Shown piece after piece: positions 24,506 to 36,000 of a DNA stretch of 64,000 nucleotides; within the stretch, counting starts at the first letter, position 1, and every line of letters starts with the position of its first letter. Under the pieces are notes generated by a model. It was not told where the DNA came from. It made no database searches and saw only the letters and a program-made list of their open reading frames with translations. Location of the stretch: assembly GCF_047511655.1 (NCBI RefSeq), contig NC_133390.1, forward strand, positions 97,285,583 to 97,349,582, written 5' to 3'. Origin of the DNA: Castor canadensis (Eukaryota; Chordata; Mammalia; Rodentia; Castoridae). A program made the translations under genes and the position numbers.

Positions 24506-24631
24506 TTTTTTGTTTTGTTTTGTTATGAGTCAAGGCCTCACTATGCGGCCCAGACCGGCCTGGAACTTGTGATCATTCTGCCTCAGCCTCCCACGTGCTA
24601 GGATTACAGACACTACCACCTTGCCTGGCTC
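24506..24631 (-). repeat. B1-type SINE, reverse orientation
   Basis: (TTTTG)n tail, then 'gagtcaaggcctcactatgcggcccagaccggcctggaacttgtgatc ... cctcccacgtgctaggattacagacactaccacc'. Confidence 0.85.
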
Positions 24632-24645
24632 CAAGTAAACATCTT

Positions 24646-24938
24646 TTGTTTGGTGGTACTGGGGATTAAACTCTGGGCCTTGCACTTGCTAGGCTGGTGA
24701 TCTGTCACTTGGGCCACTCTGTCAGCTCTTTCTGTGTTGGCTATTTTTGAGATCAGGTCTTACTTTATGCTTGGTCTTTCATCCTACTATTTGTGCTTCT
24801 CCGTGTAGCTGGGGGATGACAGGAACTTGTTACTGTGCCCAGTGATTGATTGAGATGGGATCTCTTGAACTTTTAATCTGGGCTTACCTCGATCTGCGAT
24901 TCTCCCAATTTCCAGACTTGAGACACTGCACCAGACCC
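24646..24938 (-). repeat. Composite SINE, reverse orientation
   Basis: Reversed tRNA module ('tggtggtactggggattaaactctgggccttgcacttgctagg') followed by two reversed B1-like modules ('gagatcaggtcttac' and 'gagatgggatctcttgaac'). The full three-part architecture in minus orientation. Confidence 0.8.
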
Positions 24939-25069
24939 AAAATGTATCTTGAAGACACAGAACATGTTCTAAACTTGCCTGAACAATTTTTTATTCAATA
25001 TTAATACCTTTTTCTAGGACACAATGACAAAGACAATTTAGGTGTGGAAATGTGATAGTTGAGAGCATG

Positions 25070-25245
25070 GATTTTGAGTGGGGCAGAGCTGGGATCTAGT
25101 TCTGGTTCCACTCTACCAAGTTTGTGTCTTTCGGGAAGGGTAGGCTACTTTACTTTTCTCTCCATTTCTTCACATGGGAAATGGGAATAACATTAGCATT
25201 TACCTCAGCAGGTGATTGGTTGAGAGGATCAAATGAGCCAATCAA
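25070..25245 (+). repeat. MIR element
   Basis: 'gggcagagctgggatctagttctggttccactc', 'tctccatttcttcacatgggaaatgggaataac', 'ttgagaggatcaaatgagcc' follow MIR order on plus. Confidence 0.75.
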
Positions 25246-26573
25246 TGTAACTTATCACTGAGCTCAGCTCAGCAAGGTTGTTCAGCAAGTTCCTGTTATT
25301 ACATTGGGACCTTCTGCCTTCAGAGTTCTTTTGGCATTGGACAAAGACAAGGTCATTACTGCTTCTTTTAGCCATCATCTTTGAAGCATTAGGTTTGACT
25401 CTTCTGATCAATTAGGTAAGACACCCAAAGGACCCTCCCATGTGTTGGGGAGAACTATTTCTGATTCTGCATTTTCTTTCCAACAGTCTACCTGTATGAG
25501 GCGTTCCACAGGTTGACCCTGATTTTGAAGCAGCTGTGTTCCTGAATATTTATTCAGAATCCTGGAGACCACCTGAGGCTTTTTGGAATAGCTGCTAGTC
25601 CCCATCTTTAAACACTGTGCCCTAAATTCTCTGATGTTTTTCTGCATTCATTAAACATACAAGGCTTCTAGAACTGTGTCTGGCACTTGTACAGCTATAC
25701 ATGCTATTAAATATTTGTTGAGTTAATTGGTGAATATGTTGGATTTTCCAGCAACTCGTTTGGATCCCTGTGGAGCCACGCTAGGATAGGTCCCACCATT
25801 GCCAGTGTTGTCAGTGTTTCCTTGATGCAGGGAAGGGGTGTGGAGTAAAGGCAGACTTGTTTGTGAGTATTTGGTTTGCGCTGTTTTGACTTTTTTCCAG
25901 TACTTCTTATCTCAAGGTTATAGCTCCATGGTATGTCAACATCTGTGGGTCACATCACTCTCCCCTGTTTGCATGTTTGGAAAACACAGACTGTTGAAAT
26001 ACTTGTGTTAAACAGTACAGAGATGGCAAACAAGGAGAGAGTATTTTTTGCTTTAATTTAGAGGGAATTTTAAGTGCTTTTAACACTTTTTGGCTAAACC
26101 CAGCACTGTCAGTGTAACTTGGAAACCCGAATTTATTCATGGGGATGTCACCAATTAATATAACAAAGAGAAGGGGTAGAAAAATAGATATTTCTTCATT
26201 CATGTTTTCCCACAGGAAAGTAATTCACACTGATTTCATTAAAGTGAGGACAGTTTCAGTGGGAGCAGCCACTGGAAAGGAAGAAAAGATGTCACCTACT
26301 CCTGTCCTGGCTGCTTTTCCCTCAGTCCAATACCAGCATGGCTGGAAGGGCCTTGCTCCTCAGACACTTGTGTTTGCCACTAACTTACTGGAAGGTGTCT
26401 GTCAGTTTCCCTTGGAGGCATCTGACTCAAAGTCTTTGCAAGATTTCACCTTCAGGAACCCCTAGATCTTGGTGCAAGAAAGAAAGGCAGAAGCTCCGCC
26501 AAACTCTTCAACCCTTCTTGGCCACTAAACATGAGACACAAACAGCAAAAAGCCCAGACTAATATTTTGACTC
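25246..26573. other. Intergenic, no gene seen
   Basis: An L2-like end may lie at about 25640-25740 ('ctagaactgtgtctggcac ... aaatatttgttgagtt'). The frames near 26.1-26.5 kb (about 108 codons) have no recognisable domain. Confidence 0.4.
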
Positions 26574-26604
26574 CAACACACACACACACAAACACACACA
26601 CACC
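26574..26604 (+). repeat. (CA)n microsatellite
   Basis: Interrupted CA dinucleotide repeat. Confidence 0.9.
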
Positions 26605-26734
26605 CAGTAATCAACCATTGGGTCAAGCCTGGTTCCTCAAGGAGGTGGGGGACGCCAGGGATGCAGAGGGACAAAACCTGATTTGGACTTCCTCTACCTT
26701 TTTATCCTATCCTTCATATGTGAGCCCTAAAAGT

Positions 26735-26930
26735 AACACTGTTTACCCATGTATGAAAATAGAACAATGAAACCTGTTGAAATTGTTTTAAGAACGGGGG
26801 GAGGAAGAAGGAAGGAGAGGAGTAGAGGGGGTGAATTAGATTGGGGTACATTGTATTTGTGTATGGAAATATCACAATGAAACCCCTTTGTACAAGTAAT
26901 GTATACCAATGAAAAGGAAAAAACAAGCAA
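26735..26930 (+). mobile_element. L1 3' UTR fragment (older family)
   Basis: 'ccatgtatgaaaatagaacaatgaaacctgttgaaa', a purine-rich block, 'ggggtacattgtat', then 'aaatatcacaatgaaaccc ... taccaatgaaaagg'. The same 3' UTR layout occurs at 27.8-28.0, 28.05-28.29 and 48.17-48.4 kb. Confidence 0.7.
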
Positions 26931-27054
26931 GCTCAGTAGGTACTATAGTCTTTGGGTTTAAAAATGTTTCAAAGTTACAGAAGGATTCATTTTTATCAAG
27001 AAAAGAAACAAACAAAAAGAAAAAGAAAGAAAATGCAGCTCTCAAAGATAGATG

Positions 27055-27289
27055 GAGTTCTTTGGGTGAGGTGGCTCACATCAGTCATCCCAGCTACTCA
27101 GGAGAGATCAGGAAGATTAAGGTTCAAGACCAGGCAGGGCAAAAAATTAGTGAGACCCCATCTCAACAAATAGGCTGGGCATGGTGGTTCACATCTCCCA
27201 GCTACTTGGGAAGCCTAAATAGAAGGATCACTGTCCAGGCTGCCTGGGCATAAAACATGAGACCCTACCTGAAAAATAACTAAAGCAAA
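27055..27289 (+). repeat. Composite SINE, 5' part (two B1 modules), split by an L1
   Basis: Module 1 is 'ggtgaggtggctcacatcagtcatcccagctactcagg' and module 2 is 'ggctgggcatggtggttcacatctcccagctacttggg'. The linker 'ataactaaagcaaa' (27276-27289) is repeated exactly at 28293-28306, where the tRNA module resumes. Confidence 0.85.
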
Positions 27290-28292
27290 TCATCAATATC
27301 ACAAACAACAAGTGTTGGTGAGGAGGTGGGGAAAGGAACCCTATACACTGCTGGTGTAAATTAGTATAGCCACTATGGAAAACAGTATGAAGGCTCCTTA
27401 AAAACTAAAAATAGAACTGCCATATGATCCAGCAATACCACTCCTAGGGTATACCCAAAGGAATGTGAGTCAGGTTACAATAAAGGCACCTGCACAACCA
27501 TGTTTACTGCAGCACTATTCACAATAGCCAAGCATGGAAACAGCTAAGATGCCCCACTACTGATGAATGGACTAAGAAAATGTGGTGTTTATATACAATG
27601 GAAATTTATTCAGCCATAAAGGAGAATGAAATTTTCTCATTTGCAGGTAAATGGTGGAACTGGAGAACATCAGCTTAAGTGAAGTTAGCTAGGTTCAGAA
27701 GGCCAAAGCCACATGTTTCCTCTCAAATGTGGAATATAGACCTAATATAAATACAGCAATATCATGAAAAACAGGTCACGCTAATGGGCAGTCACATATG
27801 AGAGAGGGAGAATAAAAGAAGGAAGTTCAGAAGGTGAATATGGTGAATATAGTACTTCCTATACAAGAATGAATATAGAAGTTTTTAAACTTGTTGAAAT
27901 CACCATAAGAAGGAGACTAAGGGAGAAAGGAAAAAAATAGAGGGGATGAACCAATTCGGGTTATAATACATATATACATGGAAATGTCACAAGGAAACTC
28001 CCTATATAGCTATCTTATACAAAAAAAATGTCTTTTTTCAAAAATGGAGACTAGGAAGGGGGGTTGGTGCCAGTGGGAAGGGGAGGACATAAGGAAGGGT
28101 GAGGTGGGTGAATATGGTGGAAGCAGTATGTACTCAGGCATGAAAATGGAACAGTGAGACTGTTGAAACTATTCCAGGAATGGGGAGGGGGATAAAGAGA
28201 ACGATGGAGGGGTGAATTCAACTATGATCTAGTATAACAACTTTGGTAAATGTCACAATGTGCCCCCAGTACAACAACAACAATAATCATAG
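27290..28292 (+). mobile_element. 5'-truncated L1 inserted in a composite SINE
   Basis: ORF2 3' DNA on plus ('tggtgtaaattagtatagccactatgg', 'ctatacccaaaggaatg'-like, 'gcactattcacaatagccaag', 'gtaaatggtggaactggagaac'). Two successive 3' UTR-like blocks follow (about 27.8-28.02 and 28.05-28.29 kb), ending in an (ACA)-rich tail. Flanked by a perfect 14-bp target-site duplication, ATAACTAAAGCAAA. No intact coding frame. Confidence 0.85.
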
Positions 28293-28390
28293 ATAACTAA
28301 AGCAAAAGGGGTAGGGTATGGCTCTAAGGGAGAGCACCTGCCTAAACACTCAAGGCCCTGAGTTTGAATGTAACACTATCCTCATAAAAA
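28293..28390 (+). repeat. Composite SINE, 3' part (tRNA/ID-like module)
   Basis: The duplicated linker is followed by 'ggggtagggtatggctctaagggagagcacctgcctaaac ... ggccctgagtttgaat'. It continues the SINE interrupted at 27289. Confidence 0.82.
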
Positions 28391-28770
28391 TAGGTGAAAT
28401 TAAAATGTCTTCTTTTCCTAGCAGCTTCAGATGCCAAGTTCCATTTGTTTACATATTAGAAGATAGCTCACACAGCAGAAAAAGCATAAGCTTTAGTGTC
28501 AGAAAGGCCCGGATTTGATACAGAAGTTTCCATCTGATATATAAAAATGGAATGAAAAAAATTAGAGAAAATAACATCCTACTAGCACCGGTGCAGTAAT
28601 TGTTTCAGGCAAGAATCGTGAATGGATGTTTTAAACTACTGGATGAAAGGGGGGAAATTACCACGTAGCAACATGTCAGTGTGGACACTTAACCAAGTGA
28701 CCAAACTTTACACAATCACAGGACAAGCTATCGTCAGTGCCTCCTGATAGGATGGAATACAGGTGCACAC
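28391..28770. other. Intergenic, possible old DNA-transposon remnant
   Basis: The stretch 28.56-28.76 kb ('gaggggg'-type and 'ctatcgtcagtgcctcctgatagg' strings) looks like an ancient interspersed repeat, but I could not assign it. No gene. Confidence 0.35.
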
Positions 28771-28857
28771 CTTTTTTTTTTTTCAGTACTGAGGATTGAA
28801 CTCAGGGCCTTGCACTTGTTAGCAGGGATTCTGCCATTTGACTCATATCCCCAGCCC
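28771..28857 (-). repeat. tRNA/ID-like SINE, reverse orientation
   Basis: T-run, 'cagtactgaggattgaactcagggccttgcacttgttagcaggg ... cccagccc'. Confidence 0.82.
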
Positions 28858-28891
28858 AAAAGACAGTTACTGTCATGAAACCAGATGGCCT

Positions 28892-28981
28892 GTTTTTTGT
28901 TTTTTGGTGGTGGTATTGGAATTTGAACTCAGGGCCTTACAACTGCTGGGTAGATGCTTCTACCACTTGAGCCAGCCCTTT
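28892..28981 (-). repeat. tRNA/ID-like SINE, reverse orientation
   Basis: 'ttttttggtggtggtattggaatttgaactcagggccttac ... ctaccacttgagccagccc'. Second copy in the same direction within 130 bp. Confidence 0.85.
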
Positions 28982-29013
28982 ATAACATTTTTGGCAAAAA
29001 ACATTTGGCATGA

Positions 29014-29058
29014 ATCTAATTTTTAAAAAATTAGATAAATTCATATTTATCTAATTTT
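29014..29058. repeat. Short inverted repeats, ATCTAATTTT in alternating orientation
   Basis: Perfect 14-bp arms AAAATTAGATAAAT (29027-29040) and ATTTATCTAATTTT (29045-29058) with loop TCAT. A third copy of the core, ATCTAATTTTT, lies just left at about 29015. Confidence 0.85.
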
Positions 29059-29300
29059 ACAAAGCACTGGCCTGAACTCTTCAAAATTGTGCAAGTCATA
29101 AAAGACAATAAAACTTTGGGAAGTTTAAGCAGGGAGTTGATATTAGATGGCACTAGTACACCCATGTTAAGATCTTGGGAGTACAAATGGCATCGTATTG
29201 ATATGAGAATGTGCTGTTGGTTAAACTCAGTGAGACCAGTGTGCTTTGTGCTTTCTTCCAGCTTTTCTGTAGGTTTAAAAACTTCAAGTCATACATTTGG

Positions 29301-29389
29301 CAGAAGAGGGACGGGAGATTCAACTCCGAGGTAAAGCACCTACCTCGACTGTGTAAGGCCCTGGATTCGATGGTCCCAACACAGACAGC

Positions 29390-29392
<3 letters not shown>
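29301..29392 (+). repeat. tRNA/ID-like SINE (diverged)
   Basis: 'gggagattcaactccgaggtaaagcacctacctcgactgtgtaaggccctggattcgatggtcccaac', an ID-type unit whose end abuts a TG microsatellite. Confidence 0.75.
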
Positions 29393-29462
<70 letters not shown>

Positions 29463-29464
29463 AG
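29393..29464 (+). repeat. (TG)n(GA)n microsatellite
   Basis: About 58 bp of TG with one TTTG interruption, then (GA)n, starting at the 3' end of a SINE. Confidence 0.95.
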
Positions 29465-31382
29465 AAAAAAGATTTAGATTTATTAGTGGCATAAAATGAA
29501 AGGCCAGAGTTAAACTCAGTCACATGGTGGTGCAGGCCCAATGACTCACGACCATATTGATGATATGGGCATGATGCAGGGGAAACACAGCTCACACAAG
29601 CTTTTGTTCCCTCAGTACCCACAAAGAGCCCGCCTCCTAGCACAGGAAAGATGGAGCAGGTGTAGTAGGTTTGCTTGTGAAGCTGCACCACAATTTTTTA
29701 TATACCTCTGTGTCTTTCCAAACAGCCCACTTCAACCCTCTCCAGTGCTCACCCCCTGCTTTCCACTGGCTCTTCAGCTTCAACTCTGAGTGACCCCTCT
29801 CTTCTCATAGTGGCTTGGGGCTTAAGGAGAGCAAAGTTCAATTTTTATCATCCCTCACTGGGACTTGTCAAATGTAAAGCCTTCCAATTGGCAAGACGTT
29901 TGGACTTAACTAGAGACTGGTGCACCCACTTGTACTTACCTAATTCCGACTATCTGCCTTTCGTAGATCTGACCCTCGAGTGTGTTTTGAAATCATCTGG
30001 AATTTATCAGCATTTTCCCATGTTTTTGCAGGGCAAAACAACTTCATTGTGTCACTGGCAAACTTGCTCAGCTTGCTGTTGGTTCCTTAGCCCAGACCTT
30101 GCAGCTGCAAGGAAGCGCTCTGATTGGCCGACTGGTCCACACCAGGCTACTGAGGAGACTGTGTGTCGTTTGGAAAGGCCACTCCTATCTTGTTTTATCA
30201 TGGAGATAGAGGGGCCGCAGATAGGGCTGGGATTGTGACAGCCATTGTGATGGATCGGCGCTTTGACCACCAAGGAAGAGGGGAAGAAACTAAGCAAACA
30301 GGAAGAGAGCAACAGTAGGGGTGTCTGGGGAAGAGAGGTGGAGAAAAGATGGTGAGGAGAGAAAGACAACTGGAAAGGAGTCAGAACCCGGAGGAAAACA
30401 TTTCTGGAGCCAAAAACAGCTTTTCTGTGTCACTCATAGATCCAAAGCCTAGATCTGGACAGAGTTGATTTGGGGACCGAAGAACCAGGGAAGCAAGCTA
30501 CAGGCCAATCATGTACATTTCACAAAAGATGGCTGTAGGAAGAACAAAGGGAAAGGGCAAAAAATCAGAATGAGAAAGGAGAAACTCCAAGTATTCCAGA
30601 ATATTTTTAGATTGTGCTTGTTTTTTAAAAACTGTCTCTAGGAGCAATTTGATTCCTTTTAAATAGAATGTGTATGTTCATCTAGTGCCTTCTTAACATT
30701 TTTGAAAAAAGAAAGAACCAAATTGTCCTTAGTAAAACTCGGCAAACCTTTTGCTCCAGTTATATCCAGGTAAAAGGCAAAAGAAAGGGAGAATGGTGCA
30801 GATGTATTGGTAAATCTCTCAACAGTTATCAGTACTTACTGTTCCCATTTTACAGATGATACAGCTGAGCCTCCACTGTTAAATGCTACTAGTAACACAA
30901 CTCAGAAATGTCAAGTGCTGATTTTGCACCCAGGAATGCTTGACTCTGTAGGTTGTATTTTTATTTTTCCCCACTAGGTCAGTATATAGCTGTACTATAT
31001 ATCTTTGAAGATATATGTGTATCTGATTTTACACTCAGTTGTTTAAAAAAAGAAGAACTGAATGAAGAAACTCCTTGCTATTTTTTTTTTAATTAGCCCA
31101 AAAGAGAGAACAAACCAAAGTTTTGTTTCTATGCATTGATTTAAAAATTCAAGAATTTCTACCTAGAGCATAGCTGCAAAGAGTTTTTTGTTTTTCCGTG
31201 CTCCGTGCTTGGGCTTCTGCCCTTGACATGGAGAGGTATGCAAGGTTACTACACAGGCAAGGAACAGTCAGCAGCAGCAAGGGGCTACTGACCTTGGGTA
31301 AATGAAAACCTCTCCCAATCTTGGTGTCCTTCTCAGTAAAATATGGAGGTTGCACTGGATAATTTCTAAGACTTTTCAGCAT
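29465..31382. other. Intergenic, non-coding
   Basis: A reverse MIR relic is at about 30805-30900 ('cccattttacagatgatacagctgag'). The frame of 142 codons at 29.8-30.24 kb shows no recognisable domain and overlaps a reverse frame. No gene seen. Confidence 0.4.
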
Positions 31383-31574
31383 TTTTTGTGGTATTGGGGT
31401 TGAATTGAGGGCCTTGTGCTTGTTAGGGAGGTGTTCTACCTCTTGAGCCAAGTTTTATTTTTCAGATAGGGTCTCATGGTTTTAATTTTTTGGCCTGCCC
31501 TCTGGGACCATGATCCTCCTATCTCCACCTCCTGAGTAACTGGAATCACTGGCATGTGCTACCATGTCTAGCCT
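31383..31574 (-). repeat. Composite SINE (tRNA + B1), reverse orientation
   Basis: 'tgtggtattggggttgaattgagggccttgtgcttgttaggg ... ctcttgagcca' followed by the reversed B1 'gatagggtctcatgg ... cctcctgagtaactggaatcactggcatgtgctacc'. Confidence 0.83.
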
Positions 31575-31576
31575 CT

Positions 31577-31668
31577 TTTTTGGGGGGGAGGGGGAACTGG
31601 GGTTTGAATTAAGGGCCTCAAACTTGCTAGGCAGGCATTCTTACTGCTTGAGCCACTCTGCCAGCCCC
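31577..31668 (-). repeat. tRNA/ID-like SINE, reverse orientation
   Basis: 'gaactggggtttgaattaagggcctcaaacttgctaggcaggc ... cttgagccactctgccagcccc', directly after another reversed SINE. Confidence 0.85.
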
Positions 31669-31669
31669 T

Positions 31670-32510
31670 CTCAAGACTCCTTTTACTTCTAAATCTTCAT
31701 GATTTAGATTCCAAAGGAGCAAAAGTACCTGTGTTGCCAGTTGCCTGTCCGTCTGAACCTTCACCCATTACAACTTTTACCCAAGACCCACTAGAATGTG
31801 GTCTTGAAGGCTGAGACCATGTCACCAATGTCCTCTATGTGGTGCGAGCAAAGGGCACATCAGAAACCCTGCACACTGTGATTTTGGCTAATTGAATTTT
31901 CTTGAGAAATTTTATCCAGTATTCCTGGAAAGAAGCTTCCCTTCGGTCCAAGTAGAACACAAAAAGGCAGTCACTGGGAGGCAGTGGCTACTAGATAAAT
32001 ATTCAGCAGGCTGGGAGTAACAGATTGGTGATTGTATTCCAGCTCCTGGGGGCTGGCCACAAACCAATTAAAACTTGTTAACAAACACAGCAGACACCTA
32101 GATGGCCAAGGGAAGAAGGAATATAAAGAGGAATCGCTCCACTATCTCCTTCTTGAAAAGGGATGAAAAGCCGGGGAGGAAGTTTGTAGGCATGGGTTTC
32201 CTAGTGTAGATGGATGGAGAGATGGAGTTCAGTCTAGACCTAGCATGGCAGACAGCTCAAAGATAAATTCCTATCACTGCCAAGAAGAGGTAGAATGGAC
32301 CTCTAGAAATTAGTTCTGACCCATCAGGCAACAAAGTCCTTTCTCTGTGTTTTTCAAAGTGTCAAAAACATCAGGAGCCTCAGTTTCTCATATATTTTAG
32401 CACATGGGAAAGCAAAGCGAGCATGAATGGTTTGGTTCCTCCCCTCAGTTCTTGATGTCACACTCACAGGGCCTCTGTTCACAGACCTTCTCTTTCCACC
32501 CCTTTGTCCA
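31670..32510. other. Intergenic, no feature recognised
   Basis: No exon or repeat assigned before the L1 target-site duplication. Confidence 0.35.
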
Positions 32511-32526
32511 GACTTTTTTGTTCTTT
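32511..32526 (+). repeat. L1 target-site duplication, left copy
   Basis: GACTTTTTTGTTCTTT, identical to 39543-39558. It marks the 3' (poly-A) side of the minus-strand L1. Confidence 0.88.
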
Positions 32527-32544
32527 TTTTTTTTTTTTCATTTT

Positions 32545-32645
32545 TCTTTTATTATTCATATGTGCATACAAGGCTTGGTTCATTTCTCCCCCCTGCCCCC
32601 ACCCCCTCCCTTACCACCCACTCCACCCCCTCCCGCTCCCCCCCT
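32545..32645 (-). other. Homopurine, G-rich block of the L1 3' UTR (possible G-quadruplex)
   Basis: On the minus strand there are runs of G3-G6 separated by short A/T/C spacers, just upstream of the tail sequence. A polypurine 3' UTR tract is a conserved property of mammalian L1s. The same block is in the fragments at 1.5, 2.1 and 53.95 kb. Confidence 0.75.
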
Positions 32646-33022
32646 CAATACCCAGCAGAAACTATTTTGCTCTTATCTCTAATTTTGTTGTAGAGAGAGT
32701 ATAAGCAATAATAGGAAGGAACAAGGGGTTTTGCTGGTTGAGATAAGGATAGCTATACAGGGCATTGACTCACATTGATTTCCTGTGTGTGGGTGTTACC
32801 TTCTAGGTTAATTCTTTTTGATCTAACCTTTTCTCTAGTTCCTGGTCCCCTTTTCCTATTGGCCTCAGTTGCTTTAAGGTATCTGCTTTAGTTTCTCTGC
32901 ATTAAGGGCAACAAATGCTAGCTAGTTTTTTAGGTGTCTTACCTATCCTCACCCCTCCCTTGTGTGCTCTCGCTTTTATCATGTGCTCATAGTCCAATCC
33001 CCTTGTTGTGTTTGCCCTTGAT

Positions 33023-36000
33023 CTAATGTCCACATATGAGGGAGAACATACGATTTTTGGTCTTTTGAGCCAGGCTAACCTCACTCAGAATGATGTTCTC
33101 CAATTCCATCCATTTACCAGCGAATGATAACATTTCGTTCTTCTTCATGGCTGCATAAAATTCCATTGTGTACAGATACCACATTTTCTTAATCCATTCG
33201 TCAGTGGTGGGGCATCTTGGCTGTTTCCATAACTTGGCTATTGTGAATAGTGCTGCAATAAACATGGATGTGCAAGTGCCTCTGGAGTAACAGTCTTTTG
33301 GGTATATCCCCAAGAGTGGTATTGCTGGATCAAATGGTAGATCGATGTCCATCTTTTTAAGTAGCCTCCAAATTTTTTTCGAGAGTGGTTGTACTAGTCT
33401 ACATTCCCACCAACAGTGTAAGAGGGTTCCTTTTTCCCCGCATCCTCGCCAACACCTGTTGTTGGTGGTGTTGCTGATGATGGCTATTCTAACAGGGGTG
33501 AGGTGGAATCTTAGCGTGGTTTTAATTTGCATTTCCTTTATTGCTAGAGATGGTGAGCATTTTTTCATGTGTTTTCTGGCCATTTGAATTTCTTCTTTTG
33601 AGAAAGTTCTGTTTAGTTCACATGCCCATTTCTTTATTGGTTCATTAGTTTTGGGAGAATTTAGTTTTTTAAGTTCCCTGTATATTCTGGTTATCAGTCC
33701 TTTGTCTGATGTGTAATTGGCAAATATTTTCTCCCACTCTGTGGGTGTTCTCTTCAGTTTAGAGACCATTTCTTTTGATGAACAGAAGCTTTTTAGTTTT
33801 ATGAGGTCCCATTTATCTATGCTATCTCTTAGTTGCTGTGCTGCTGGGGTTTCATTGAGAAAGTTCTTACCTATACCTACTAACTCCAGAGTATTTCCTA
33901 CTCTTTCTTGTATCAACTTAAGAGTTTGGGGTCTGATATTAAGATCCTTGATCCATTTTGAGTTAATCTTGGTATAGGGTGATATACATGGATCTAGTTT
34001 CAGTTTTTTGCAGACTGCTAACCAGTTTTCCCAGCAGTTTTTGTTGAAGAGGCTGCTATTTCTCCATCGTATATTTTTAGCTCCTTTGTCAAAGATAAGT
34101 TGCTCATAGTTGTGTGGCTTCATATCTGGATCCTCTATTCTGTTCCACTGGTCTTCATGTCTGTTTTTGTGCCAGTACCATGCTGTTTTTATTGTTATTG
34201 CTTTGTAATATAGTTTGAAGTCAGGTATTGTGATACCTCCTGCATTGTTCTTTTGACTGAGTATTGCCTTGGCTATTCGTGGCCTCTTGTGTTTCCATAT
34301 AAATTTCACAGTAGATTTTTCAATCTCTTTAATGAATGTCATTGGAATTTTGATGGGAATTGCATTAAACATGTAGATTACTTTGGGGAGTATCGACATT
34401 TTTACTATGTTGATTCTACCAATCCATGAGCATGGGAGATCTCTCCACTTTCTATAGTCTTCCTCAATCTCTTTCTTCAGAATTGTATAGTTTTCCTTGT
34501 AGAGGTCTTTCACATCTTTTGTTAGGTTTACACCTAGGTATTTGATTTTTTTTGAGGCTATTGTAAATGGAATTGTTTTCATACATTCTTTTTCCATTTG
34601 CTCATTGTTAGTGTATAGAAATGCTAATGATTTTTCTATGTTGATTTTATATCCTGCTACTTTGCTATAGCTATTGATGATGTCTAGAAGCTTCTGAGTA
34701 GAGTTTTTTGGGTCTTTAAGGTATAGGATCATGTCGTCTGCAAATAGGGATATTTTGACAGTTTCTTTACCTATTTGTATTCCTTTTATTCCTTCTTCTT
34801 GCCTAATTGCTCTGGCTAGGAATTCCAGTACTATGTTGAATAGGAGTGGAGATAGTGGGCATCCTTGTCTGGTTCCTGAGTTTAGAGGGAATGGTTTTAA
34901 TTTTTCTCCGTTAAGTATAATGCTGGCTGTAGGTTTGTCATATATAGCTTTTATAATGTTGAGGAACTTTCCTTCTATTCCTAGTTTTCTTAGAGCTTTT
35001 ATCATGAAATAATGTTGGATCTTATCAAAGGCTTTTTCTGCATCTATTGAGATGATCAAGTGGTTTTTGTCTTTGCTTCTGTTAATGTGGCTTATTATGT
35101 TTATTGATTTTCGTATGTTGAACCACCCCTGCATCCCTGGGATGAAGCCTACTTGGTCGTGGTGAATAATCTTTTTGATGTGGTGCTGAATTCGATTTGC
35201 CATTATTTTGTTGAGGATTTTTGCATCAATGTTCATTAAGGAGATTGGCCTATAGTTCTCCTTTTTGGAGGTGTCTTTGCCTGGTTTGGGGATAAGTGTA
35301 ATACTGGCTTCATAAAATGTGTTTGGCAGTTTTCCTTCCCTTTCTATTTCATGGAACAGTTTAAGGAGGGTTGGTATCAGTTCTTCTTTAAAGGTCTGAT
35401 AGAATTCAGCAGAGAATCCATCAGGTCCTGGACTTTTCTTTTTGGGGAGACTCTTGATTGCTGCTTCAATTTCATTTTGTGTTATAGGTCTATTCAGGTG
35501 ATTAATTTCCTCTTGGTTCAGTTTTGGATGATCATATGTATCTAGAAATCTGTCCGTTTCTTTAAGATTTTCAAATTTATTTGAATATAGGTTCTCAAAG
35601 TAGTCTCTGATGATTTCCTGGACTTCCATGGTGTTTGTTGTTATCTCCCCTTTTGCATTCCTAATTCTACTAATTTGGGTTTTTTCTCTCCTCATTTTAG
35701 TCAGGTTTGCCAGGGGTCTATCAATCTTGTTTATTTTTTCAAAGAACCAACTTTTTGTTTCATTAATTCTTTGTATGGTTTTTTTGGTTTCTATTTCGTT
35801 GATTTCAGCTCTTATTTTTATTATTTCTCTCCTTCTATTTGTTTTGGGATTTGCTTGTTCTTGTTTTTCTAGGAGTTTGAGATGTATCATTAGGTCATTG
35901 ATTTGGGATCTTTCAATCTTTTTAATATATGCACTCATGGCTATAAACTTTCCTCTCAAGACTGCCTTAGCTGTGTCCCATAGGTTCCGGTAGGTTGTGT

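Noticed and set aside
29320-29691. 123-codon minus frame rich in His-Thr
   Set aside because: Produced by the (TG)n microsatellite.
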